Shown here: in pieces, positions 56,594 through 64,000 of the stretch
Numbering within the stretch: position 1 is the stretch's first letter
Layout: each line of letters begins with the position of its first letter
DNA from: Methanomicrobium mobile BP
Lineage (GTDB): Archaea; Halobacteriota; Methanomicrobia; Methanomicrobiales; Methanomicrobiaceae
Length of the DNA stretch: 64,000 nucleotides
Direction: 5' to 3'
NCBI RefSeq assembly: GCF_000711215.1
Contig: NZ_JOMF01000005.1
Span: 62,001 to 126,000, forward strand
Notes under the pieces: model-generated
Seen by the model: only the letters and a program-made list of their open reading frames with translations
The model's database searches: none
Told to the model about the DNA's origin: nothing
Translations under genes and position numbers: made by a program

Positions 56594-57904
56594 ATGAAGA
56601 TAACAGTTGTCGGCGGAGGCTACGTCGGTCTCGTTTCCGGCGCATGCCTTGCGAAAACGGGTCACGACGTCACGATAATCGATACGATTCCGCAGAAAGT
56701 CGATATGATAAACTCGGGCAGACCGCCCATTTACGAGAAGGGACTTGAAGAGATACTGAAATCCTGTGTCGGCAGGAACCTTTGCGCTTCGCTGAACTAT
56801 GACAGCGTTGCCGAATCCGATATCGCGCTCATATGCGTGGGAACACCGCCGCGTCCCGACGGTTCCGCAAATCTGGAGTATATCGAATCTGCGGCGGAGT
56901 CAATCGGCAGGGAGATCGGAAAGGCGGAGAGCCGCGGGGTGCACAGGTTCCGCACCGTCGTCGTAAAGAGCACGGTTCCCCCCGGCACCACGGAAAAAAT
57001 CGTATTTCCCGCGGTTATGAAAGGTGTGGGAAGCTGTGCAACCGCGGATGAGTTAAGCATAGATATTGGCTTTGCAATGAACCCCGAGTTCCTCCGCGAA
57101 GGTCTTGCGGTCGAAGACTTCCTCAATCCCGACAGGATAGTCATCGGCAGCGGCGGCGGGAAGGCAAAGGATGCGGTCACCGCCATGTATGAGGGAATCG
57201 GAACGGAGCGGCTTTACTGCGGCATCACCGCCGCCGAGATGATAAAATACACCTCGAATGCTTTTCTGGCGACGAAGATATCCTTCTCCAATGAGATTGG
57301 AAATATCTGCAAGCAACTCGGTATCGACGTCTATGAGGTCATGAAGGGCGTCGGCATGGATCACAGAATCTCCCCGTTCTTCCTCAATGCCGGCGCAGGA
57401 TTCGGCGGAAGCTGCTTCCCCAAGGACGTATCCGCGCTCGTATCCCTTGCGGAATCCTCCGGCATCGACCCCGTTCTCTTAAAGTCCGTCCTCGGCGTCA
57501 ACGATGCTCAGCCGCTAAGAATGATTGAACTTCTTGAGAAGCGTATCGGAGATATCTCGGGGAAGCATATCGCCGTCCTCGGTCTTGCCTTCAAGAACGA
57601 CACCGACGATATCCGCGATTCGCGCTCCATCCCCGTTCTTGCCGAACTGATTAAGAAGGGCGCGAAGATAACCGCATACGATCCCATGGCGACCGCGGCC
57701 ATGAAAACGCTCTTTGACGAAAGTAAGGTAATCTACTGCGCAAACGCGAAGGATGCGCTCAAGGATGCCGACGCCTGCCTTGTTATGACCGAATGGCCCG
57801 AGTTTACGAAGCTTGACGCCGAGTTCGACGGCATGAGGTCGAGGGTAATTATAGAAGGAAGACGTATATTGTCAGTTAAAGATAAAGAGGGAATATGCTG
57901 GTAA
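56594..57904 (+). CDS. UDP-glucose 6-dehydrogenase
   Basis: A 436-residue UDP-glucose/GDP-mannose dehydrogenase: N-terminal Rossmann GGGYVGLVSGACLA, NPEFLREGLAVEDF, and the catalytic Cys in GAGFGGSCFPKD; C-terminal domain with LAFKNDTDDIRDS. It makes UDP-glucuronate for surface glycans or N-glycans (AglM-type role in archaea). It overlaps the nucleotidyltransferase by 10 nt. Confidence 0.94.
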   Translation: MKITVVGGGYVGLVSGACLAKTGHDVTIIDTIPQKVDMINSGRPPIYEKGLEEILKSCVGRNLCASLNYDSVAESDIALICVGTPPRPDGSANLEYIESAAESIGREIGKAESRGVHRFRTVVVKSTVPPGTTEKIVFPAVMKGVGSCATADELSIDIGFAMNPEFLREGLAVEDFLNPDRIVIGSGGGKAKDAVTAMYEGIGTERLYCGITAAEMIKYTSNAFLATKISFSNEIGNICKQLGIDVYEVMKGVGMDHRISPFFLNAGAGFGGSCFPKDVSALVSLAESSGIDPVLLKSVLGVNDAQPLRMIELLEKRIGDISGKHIAVLGLAFKNDTDDIRDSRSIPVLAELIKKGAKITAYDPMATAAMKTLFDESKVIYCANAKDALKDADACLVMTEWPEFTKLDAEFDGMRSRVIIEGRRILSVKDKEGICW

Positions 57905-58632
57905 GAAAAGGACTCATACCCGCGGCAGGCTCGGGAACAAGGCTCGGACCGTTCACAAACGCCATACCCAAGGAGCTGCTGCCGGTCGGCGACAAAGCCG
58001 TAATCGAGCATGTGGTTGCCGCGATGAAACTTGCGGGCATAGAAGAGGTTGTATTCGTCGTAAGTCCGCATAAACACGGACTTTCCGACTATTTCGGCTC
58101 GGGAAAGCGTTTCGGCATAGATGCCACCTATGTGGTGCAGGATGAGAGAAAGGGACTCGGGGATGCCGTTCTTGCCGGCGAGCACGTCCTCGACGAGACC
58201 TTCACCGTGGTTCTCGGCGACAACTTCTTCTCGCCCAAGACCTTCCTTAAGGATTTAATCGATTTCCACGTCAGAGAGAAGGCTGATTCCACAATCGGCG
58301 TTGCCGAAGTCGAAGACGTGACCAGACACGGCATAATAACGCCGTCGGGCAACCGCATAATCGATATGGTGGAAAAGCCGCCGGTATCCGAGGCAAAGAG
58401 CAATCTCGGTGCGCTCGGAGCATATGTGTTTACGCCCGACATCTTCGATGCCATAAGGAATACCAAACCCGGATATAAAGGCGAGATTCAGCTCACAGAC
58501 GCCATAAAACTTCAGATTGAGGATAAGAAGAAAGTTCTTTACAATAAGATAGACGGCATTCACATAGACGTGGGCACCCCCAAAGACCTCATGCATGCCA
58601 ATGACTGGTATCTCACCCACGACAGCGAGTGA
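57895..58632 (+). CDS. Sugar-1-phosphate nucleotidyltransferase (UTP-glucose-1-phosphate uridylyltransferase-like)
   Basis: A 245-residue nucleotidyltransferase with IPAAGSGTRLGPFTNAIPKELLPVGDKAVI, VLGDNFF and GALGAYVFTPDIF, matching the GalU/RmlA/AglF group. Pairing with UDP-glucose dehydrogenase suggests it makes UDP-glucose for UDP-glucuronate. Its ATG is inside the dehydrogenase gene. Whether it uses UTP or dTTP is not decided by sequence alone. Confidence 0.88.
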   Translation: MLVRKGLIPAAGSGTRLGPFTNAIPKELLPVGDKAVIEHVVAAMKLAGIEEVVFVVSPHKHGLSDYFGSGKRFGIDATYVVQDERKGLGDAVLAGEHVLDETFTVVLGDNFFSPKTFLKDLIDFHVREKADSTIGVAEVEDVTRHGIITPSGNRIIDMVEKPPVSEAKSNLGALGAYVFTPDIFDAIRNTKPGYKGEIQLTDAIKLQIEDKKKVLYNKIDGIHIDVGTPKDLMHANDWYLTHDSE

Positions 58633-58686
58633 GTGCATCAGAAGCGCCGTTATATGAACGGGCGCGAATAAGCACATCGGGTTTAA

Positions 58687-58705
58687 CGGGTGAAGTTTTC
58701 ACCCG
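58687..58705. terminator. Bidirectional hairpin between convergent genes
   Basis: CGGGTGAA pairs perfectly with TTCACCCG across a 3-nt loop, midway between the convergent stops at 58632 and 58717; T-rich DNA follows on the plus side (58714-58719). Confidence 0.6.
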
Positions 58706-58716
58706 AATCTATCTTT

Positions 58717-60615
58717 TTAATTTTGAGTACCGAGAGACTTGAGATACTCTTCGACATTCAGGTATTGAATATCGCCGCATTTTGTGTTCTCTCCGCGATA
58801 AATTACATATTTTCCGACGATATCCCCGTATCTGTGGCTCGTCATGCCGCATTTATCCTCATTATTTAGATGACGGTACTGCTCCGGTATCTGTTCGCGG
58901 CTGTATTTAACCTCGTAGATCCTGCATGTGAGTTCCTTTGTATCGCATACGACCATGTCAAACTCTCCGACCGGAAACTGAACCTTGAAGACCTTTTTGT
59001 CGGGAAATGCCAGCCGCGTCTCCAGAAGAACGATATCCTCCATCATTCTGCCGCGTATCTCCGAGAGCAGCCTCTCCAGTATCCGCTGCCTCTCTCTTGC
59101 CGAAAGTTCGCGGAATTCCGCGTCAAGGAGCATGTTTTCGACAATGGCCTGCGCCTGCGCGTATCGCAGTCCCGGCTGGCTTATGACTGTGATCTTTCCT
59201 TTTCGGCTTACCTCCGGCAGTGACTCCAGATCTATCTCCATAATAAGATCAAGCAGTTTCAGATATTCCTTAATCTGAATCATGTGGTCTTCTTCAATCC
59301 CGACGGTCTGTTCCTCTTTATTCAGAATATCAAGCATCTTCATAATTCCGGAATTTACTTCCCCGGCATTCATGTGATCCAGGATGTTAATCGGATTCTC
59401 CATGTCCCTAAGCAGATTTGCCGCCGTCACCGCTATGTCATGCGACCTGAACGTTCTTTCGATAACCTGCTTCGTGAAACTGTGATTGATGTTTTCCACA
59501 ACCCGATTTATGACGTTGGTCAGTTCTCCGTGCTCGTATAACTCCCGCAGCAGACGGAAATGACCGCCGTATTGATATGCTTTCAGGGAATGCTGAATGT
59601 TTTTTGCTATCGCCGTGTCTATGTATTCTTCCGCGTGTTTTGAATCCGCAAACGGCGTATTCGGGTTATAAATTTTTGTGGCTTCGGAGTTGCAGGTATG
59701 GGGGTTGCAGTTATCGGAGTTGTGGGTTTCGGAGTTGTAGTTTATTCCGCCAAGACTCATTGTTCCGCCGTATCGGATGTATTCGTCGATACCGCGGATT
59801 CCCAGCACTTCTTCAAACTCGCGATACGGTATAAACGTGGTGTGAAGCATTATGCACCTGTCATAAAGCTGTTCTTCCCGCGTAAACGCAAATCCGAGGG
59901 AATCGGTTCCCGATAAAACGATCTTCATGCCGCTGCCGGCATAGATATCCGAGAATAATGCCGCCCCCTCGATAAAGTCCTCCATAAGGGTAACTTCGTC
60001 GATAAACACATATCTGAAACCGTTTTTCTCCAGCAGTTTCAGATCCGCATCCACATCCGCAAGCGTATCGGCGGAAGTCACCTGAATAAATGCCGCCTTC
60101 TCAAATTCTTCGGGCGAGAGTTCCGTAAGAATCTGCCTGATCATGGTCGTTTTGCCTGTTCTTCTCAGACCGTAGATTATCAGAACCTTATCCTGCGGCG
60201 GTCCGAAGATGTAGTCACGAAGCACCCGAATCGGCTCTCTTCTTTTATATTTTTTAGTAAGCGCTATCTGCGACTCAAGCTGCTTTCCGACTCTTACCGC
60301 GGTCTTGAATCGAAGGTATCCGCGTTCTCCGCTGTCATAGACGCGATCTGTTTTCGGAACGGTGAGTTTAAGCTCTTTTAACTCCTTTTCCAGAGTTTTT
60401 CGTCTGTCAATCTTCGCTTTCAGCGCCGGAACTTCTTCGAATGCCACATAATTCTCGATTCTCTTCCCGCCGCGGGTTATCCGGTGATAATAGTAGTCTT
60501 TATCCTTAATTTTCTTCTTTGTAATGCTCCCCGCGGGCAAAATCGCGATTTCACGCTCGATTTCAGCGATTTGAGTATATATGTCATCATCTTTCGTCGG
60601 AAACACCTTCTTCAA
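58717..60615 (-). CDS. AAA ATPase with DUF4143-like C-terminal nuclease-fold domain
   Basis: A 632-residue protein. The N-terminus (1-75) resembles a small DUF6788-type domain (ITKKKIKDKDYYYHRI). The AAA domain (about 130-300) has Walker A IYGLRRTGKTTMI and Walker B FIDEVTLMED. A low-complexity Asn/Ser/His/Cys insert lies at about 290-320. The C-terminus has a PD-(D/E)xK-like core (FPVGEFDMVV, IYEVKYSREQ). These archaeal ATPases are abundant and mobile; role unknown. Confidence 0.83.
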   Translation of the reverse strand: MKKVFPTKDDDIYTQIAEIEREIAILPAGSITKKKIKDKDYYYHRITRGGKRIENYVAFEEVPALKAKIDRRKTLEKELKELKLTVPKTDRVYDSGERGYLRFKTAVRVGKQLESQIALTKKYKRREPIRVLRDYIFGPPQDKVLIIYGLRRTGKTTMIRQILTELSPEEFEKAAFIQVTSADTLADVDADLKLLEKNGFRYVFIDEVTLMEDFIEGAALFSDIYAGSGMKIVLSGTDSLGFAFTREEQLYDRCIMLHTTFIPYREFEEVLGIRGIDEYIRYGGTMSLGGINYNSETHNSDNCNPHTCNSEATKIYNPNTPFADSKHAEEYIDTAIAKNIQHSLKAYQYGGHFRLLRELYEHGELTNVINRVVENINHSFTKQVIERTFRSHDIAVTAANLLRDMENPINILDHMNAGEVNSGIMKMLDILNKEEQTVGIEEDHMIQIKEYLKLLDLIMEIDLESLPEVSRKGKITVISQPGLRYAQAQAIVENMLLDAEFRELSARERQRILERLLSEIRGRMMEDIVLLETRLAFPDKKVFKVQFPVGEFDMVVCDTKELTCRIYEVKYSREQIPEQYRHLNNEDKCGMTSHRYGDIVGKYVIYRGENTKCGDIQYLNVEEYLKSLGTQN

Positions 60616-60632
60616 TCTTTATTGTCTCTATT

Positions 60633-60740
60633 AATTATACTCATTATACTCACTGTATCTTAATGATTTGGGTATAACTGGGTATAATGGGTATAATGAG
60701 GTATAACCTTGTATAGCCGAGCATAACGAGGTATAACGAA
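60633..60740. repeat. GGTATAA repeats upstream of the ATPase gene
   Basis: Six or more imperfect copies of GGTATAA(T/C) with 8-10 bp spacing precede the ATPase start at 60615 (on the minus strand they read TTATACC). TATA-like elements or binding sites for a regulator; function not known. Confidence 0.7.
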
Positions 60741-60757
60741 TACTGTAAAAAAAGTCT

Positions 60758-61876
60758 TTATTTCCCGTAATTTCTCACGGTTTCATATACCCTGTGCCTG
60801 TCATAGGTGTGGTTCGCGATATATTCCGATAATTCTACGGCATAATTGTAGCGTGAAATATAGCCGTCGAGTTCGGTGCTTACGGCATTGTAGCGGTTTA
60901 CGAGCGCATTGTATTCCGGCACGAGGCGGTTGTATTCCGCAACGTTCTGACTCTTAAGCCGCCTTGCCGTCGCCTCCATGGACTTCAGGCGGCTCTCCAG
61001 ACCGTCAAGTTCTTTCTCCTTCGCTTCTATACGCGGCAGAAGACTCTCGGTAACGGCATCGCATTTTTTATACGCGGCATAGATGCTCTCAATCTCGTTC
61101 ATGCTCCCGTAGGCAAGGGTGCCGTTTCCGATCTTTGTAAGATGCGGAACCGATGTTATCTCCGTATCGTCATCGAGTGTTATATCGGGCCAGCCGACAT
61201 AGTGTCCGACTGTGGTTTCCACATAGGCATAGCCCGTATCTGCGTATGAGAGATGTGACTTTTCCGGCGGCAGTCTGATGCCGAGCGCCATATGCGATTC
61301 ATCGTCAAAGAGCAGGAGTGCGACATCGTATCCTTCTCTTGAGAGCAAAGCCGCGGCAAGAAGGCTTTTGTCGTCGCAGTCGCCTTTCCCTTCGTATACG
61401 GTCTCTATGGGAAACTTCGGTTCCGAGCGCACCGCGTTCGTGTAGTAGGGCATTGACTGGACATAGGCAATAATAAGTTCCGCATAGCTGTCGGCGTCGA
61501 GAGAGAGTTCCGACTTTATCTTCCGCATCTCCGCAAGGATTGCGTCATAGAGCGGCGGAAGGGACTCGTCATCGATGAAGGAGCGATAATACGGATCGGT
61601 CCATGTATCGTCGGATATCGTCTCCTGATAGAGGTATGCCTGTTTGTCGGCATCATATGCGGCAGTATAGACCGCTTTGTCGACGGGCACAGTTAATTTT
61701 ACAATCCTGTCCTGAAAATTGAACGAATACGATACGGGAACGTATTCGCCGGTGTCGTAGGTCTCTATTTTGGGATATATTTCCGCATCGTCAAAGAGAT
61801 CGGCACATCCCGCGGAGAGCGCGAGCATGGCGGCAATCAGGACGGTTGCAATGATAACGGGGCGAACGCGGGTCAT
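60758..61876 (-). CDS. Transglutaminase-like lipoprotein
   Basis: From ATG 61876 the protein is 372 residues, starting with a lipoprotein signal (lipobox LSAGC, Cys24). The domain at about 120-260 has GKGDCDDKSLLAAALL (catalytic Cys), ESHMALGI (His) and YVETTVGHYVGWPDI, the transglutaminase/DUF2726-type triad region. A coiled coil (about 275-345) follows. Probably a surface protease or crosslinker. The frame continues 53 codons upstream without signal-like sequence. Confidence 0.82.
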   Translation of the reverse strand: MTRVRPVIIATVLIAAMLALSAGCADLFDDAEIYPKIETYDTGEYVPVSYSFNFQDRIVKLTVPVDKAVYTAAYDADKQAYLYQETISDDTWTDPYYRSFIDDESLPPLYDAILAEMRKIKSELSLDADSYAELIIAYVQSMPYYTNAVRSEPKFPIETVYEGKGDCDDKSLLAAALLSREGYDVALLLFDDESHMALGIRLPPEKSHLSYADTGYAYVETTVGHYVGWPDITLDDDTEITSVPHLTKIGNGTLAYGSMNEIESIYAAYKKCDAVTESLLPRIEAKEKELDGLESRLKSMEATARRLKSQNVAEYNRLVPEYNALVNRYNAVSTELDGYISRYNYAVELSEYIANHTYDRHRVYETVRNYGK

Positions 61877-62087
61877 ATTGTATCGGTCGGATCCCTGATT
61901 GTGATCCGTATATTTTCTAATTCTTTTGTCGTCACTTTTTATAAATATGAAAGATGGCGGCAGTAATGACCCGCTCTGAATGATGAATAAACGATAAGTA
62001 ATCGATTGCTGATTAGTGCCGATATTCTTAATCAAATATTTATCAATTGCAGTCCAACGGATATCTACAATTTACGGATATTCAGAA

Positions 62088-63494
62088 ATGGCAAGAATAT
62101 TACTCGGCAAACTGGTTCTCAGCTGGTGCGACAACTGCCACACACCCGTTCTCGGCAAGAAGTGCTCGTGCGGCGCCGAAACGAGACCCGTATCGGTAAC
62201 GCCGCCGGGAGACATCCGCCCCGCCTTCAAGTCGGATATCGATCATATAAACAGCCTTTATGAAGCGCAGTTCGGGGAAAAACTAATCCCCGATGGTCAT
62301 ATAGTAATCCTGAACAAGATCCCCGATGCCGACAGGATGGAGGAGGTCATCATGGGTGGTTCGGTCGTATGCGCATACCGCTATATCCCCGCAGAGAAGA
62401 GATGGGAACTTTTGCCGCGTATTCATGCGTTCGAGTATGCAAAGCCGCGGAGGAAGTATGTTGTCGTCGACGACGGCGCAGTCGAGTCGATTAAGGGGGG
62501 TTCAAGCCTGCTCGCACCCGGACTTGTCGAGATTGAGGACAGCGTGAGAGCCGACGACGAGGTCTTCATCCTCTCAAAAAGCGGCGAATGCATAGGTGTC
62601 GGAAGGGCACGCGTCAGTGCCGAAGATGCAAGGAAGATGACAAACGGCGCCGTAATAAAGACAAGAAAACCGAAACCGACCGTCTTTGTCAAGGGGGAGG
62701 CATCGTGGGACGATGCAATCCGTTCCAACTCCGTGATTCTCGACAATGTCGAGTCCGAATCTATTGCCTTTGTGAAATCCGTGGTTGCGAAGAACCCGAA
62801 TCTGCCGGTGAATGTCTCGTATTCCGGCGGCAAGGACAGTCTGGCAACCCTGCTCATCGTCCAAAAAGCGCTCGGAAAAACTCCGATTGTCTTCTCGGAT
62901 ACCACGCTCGAGTTCCCCGAGACATATCAGAACGTTGCCGATGTCGTAAAGAAATACGATCTTGAGATAATCCGAACCGGCGCCGGAGACACCTTCTGGG
63001 AGAATTTCGAGGTCGAAGGTCCGCCCGCGGTCGACTGCCGCTGGTGCTGCAGCGTCTGCAAGCTGATGCCGGTAAAGAAGCTCATCGAGGAGAGATGGGG
63101 CGAATGCCTCTCCTTTATCGGACAGAGGAAATACGAATCCCTTGCGAGGCTCAAGAGTCCGCGTGTCTGGCGCAATTATAAGGTTAAGGTCCAGCTTTCC
63201 GCGGCGCCGATTCAGCACTGGACGGCGCTTCACGTATTTCTCTATCTCTTTAGGGAGAAAGCGCCATACAACGTGCTCTACGAGAGAAGAATCGACAGAA
63301 TAGGCTGTTTCATGTGTCCGTCAAGCGATCATGCCACCTTTGAGATAATACAGAGGGATTATCCCGACCTCTGGGCGATGTGGCAGGAGAAACTCGGACA
63401 CTGGATGGAGAAGAACAATCTGCCGGAAGAATGGCGGACGAATGCCCTGTGGCGACAGAGAGGCGGTGAAGATGACACGAGTAGTTATACTTGA
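62088..63494 (+). CDS. PUA-PAPS reductase-family PP-loop protein
   Basis: A 468-residue protein: N-terminal zinc ribbon (CDNC, CSC), a PUA-like domain (about 125-200), and a PP-loop SYSGGKDSLATLL. After it come cysteine pairs in CRWCCSVCKL and IGCFMCPSSD, likely to bind an Fe-S cluster or zinc. Methanogen members with this order have no assigned reaction; tRNA thiolation or sulfur assimilation is plausible. Start chosen at 62088; an earlier ATG (62016) precedes an unrelated leader. Its end overlaps hisH by 23 nt. Confidence 0.85.
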   Translation: MARILLGKLVLSWCDNCHTPVLGKKCSCGAETRPVSVTPPGDIRPAFKSDIDHINSLYEAQFGEKLIPDGHIVILNKIPDADRMEEVIMGGSVVCAYRYIPAEKRWELLPRIHAFEYAKPRRKYVVVDDGAVESIKGGSSLLAPGLVEIEDSVRADDEVFILSKSGECIGVGRARVSAEDARKMTNGAVIKTRKPKPTVFVKGEASWDDAIRSNSVILDNVESESIAFVKSVVAKNPNLPVNVSYSGGKDSLATLLIVQKALGKTPIVFSDTTLEFPETYQNVADVVKKYDLEIIRTGAGDTFWENFEVEGPPAVDCRWCCSVCKLMPVKKLIEERWGECLSFIGQRKYESLARLKSPRVWRNYKVKVQLSAAPIQHWTALHVFLYLFREKAPYNVLYERRIDRIGCFMCPSSDHATFEIIQRDYPDLWAMWQEKLGHWMEKNNLPEEWRTNALWRQRGGEDDTSSYT

Positions 63495-64000
63495 TTACGG
63501 TCTGGGTAATCTCAGAAGCGTGAAGAAAGGACTTGAGAAAGCGGGCGCGGATACGGTTATTACCTCGGATCTCGACGTCATGGCGGACGCCGACGGCGTC
63601 CTTCTCCCGGGCGTCGGTGCCTTCTCCGAGGGTATGGAGAAACTTTCGGCGATGAAGAGCGCTCTTTACGATTACGTGAAAGAACGCCCGATTCTCGGAA
63701 TATGTCTCGGGATGCAGATGCTCCTCGAGATCGGCGAGGAATACGGCATCCACGAGGGTCTGGGGCTGGTTCCCGGGTCGGTAAAGCGCTTTCCCGACCG
63801 CGACGGCTTCAAGATTCCGCATATGGGCTGGAACAACCTCACAATCGAGAAGAAGGATTCGCCGCTGTTCAAGGGAATCCCCGACGGCAGTTACGTCTAC
63901 TTCGTCCACTCATACTATGCGGATACGGGACGCGAGTATACCCTGACCTCAACGGACTATATCCTGCGTTACGCATCCGCGATTCAGAACGGCAATGCCT
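63472..64000 (+). CDS. hisH: Imidazole glycerol phosphate synthase subunit HisH (5' part)
   Basis: The first 176 residues are in the window. The class I glutamine amidotransferase motif GICLGMQMLLE carries the nucleophilic Cys, DYGLGNL opens the protein, and VYFVHSYYAD contains the His region. HisH supplies ammonia to HisF in histidine biosynthesis. It overlaps the preceding gene by 23 nt; hisI is at 25.8 kb, so his genes are scattered. Confidence 0.95.
   Translation, partial: MTRVVILDYGLGNLRSVKKGLEKAGADTVITSDLDVMADADGVLLPGVGAFSEGMEKLSAMKSALYDYVKERPILGICLGMQMLLEIGEEYGIHEGLGLVPGSVKRFPDRDGFKIPHMGWNNLTIEKKDSPLFKGIPDGSYVYFVHSYYADTGREYTLTSTDYILRYASAIQNGNA

Overview
The window reads as chromosomal DNA of a methanogenic euryarchaeon, most likely Methanomicrobiales; the genus cannot be fixed from the sequence alone. 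The reasons are a membrane-bound Ech-type [NiFe] hydrogenase, a Sep-tRNA:Cys-tRNA synthase, a methanogen-type ThiI without a rhodanese domain, several methanogen/archaeal DUF families (DUF473, DUF2150, DUF5611-like), archaeal ribosomal and RNase P proteins, an intron-containing tRNA-Tyr with a C1-G72 pair, and TATA-type promoters with short or no leaders. Genes are densely packed in short operons on both strands.

Layout. 1-2.2 kb: the end of an ech operon (echC partial, echD, echE, echF). 2.3-4.5 kb: a shortened DinD-like gene and a DUF2130 coiled-coil gene on the 3' side of tRNA-Phe. 4.6-8.3 kb: a membrane-anchored cyclophilin-like protein, a TetR regulator with an obvious operator followed by three genes (small membrane protein, metallo-beta-lactamase-fold protein, second membrane protein), and a DHH phosphoesterase. 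8.3-12.8 kb: an unrecognised protein divergent from metG, a DMT transporter and a lipoprotein. 13.1-18.9 kb: a complete type I restriction-modification system (hsdR-hsdM-hsdS) ending at tRNA-Arg. 19.1-27.1 kb: DUF473, a PAC2 protein, a DUF5611-like protein, leuS, a PIN/KH ATPase, hisI and a prepilin peptidase. 27.2-31.6 kb: a secretion/pilus ATPase and two TadC-like membrane proteins.

31.7-43.4 kb is housekeeping information processing: aIF1, TrmI, NAC, a PUA protein and a RecJ-like DHH protein on the minus strand; NAD(P)HX repair enzyme and moaC; then L15e, RNase P subunits p30 and Pop5, proteasome alpha, SBDS, L37Ae, RpoP, a Brix protein, Pcc1 and prefoldin beta. This is the archaeal exosome superoperon, but the exosome core genes rrp4-rrp41-rrp42 are absent from their usual place between SBDS and L37Ae. 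43.6-44.2 kb carries tRNA-Tyr (39-nt intron) and two identical tRNA-Asp genes. 44.4-48.7 kb holds a 59-codon gene translationally coupled to SepCysS, then thiI, DUF2150 and a DUF5814-like gene.

48.7-62 kb is more accessory: a PH-like membrane protein, an anchored DNase I-fold protein, a YkgJ-type cysteine-cluster gene with no canonical start codon ahead of its metal motif, a long repeat-rich spacer, a secreted protein, and a vWA / PP2C phosphatase / Ser-Thr kinase triad of the TerY-P type. Then come UDP-glucose dehydrogenase with a sugar nucleotidyltransferase, a DUF4143/DUF234-style ATPase-nuclease and a transglutaminase lipoprotein. The window closes with a PUA/PP-loop PAPS-reductase-family protein overlapping the start of hisH.

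The observations I rate highest are the TerY-P triad, the small gene and palindrome in front of SepCysS, the start-less YkgJ gene, the missing exosome core, the histidine-rich pentapeptide repeat inside the secretion ATPase, and the structured leader of L15e.
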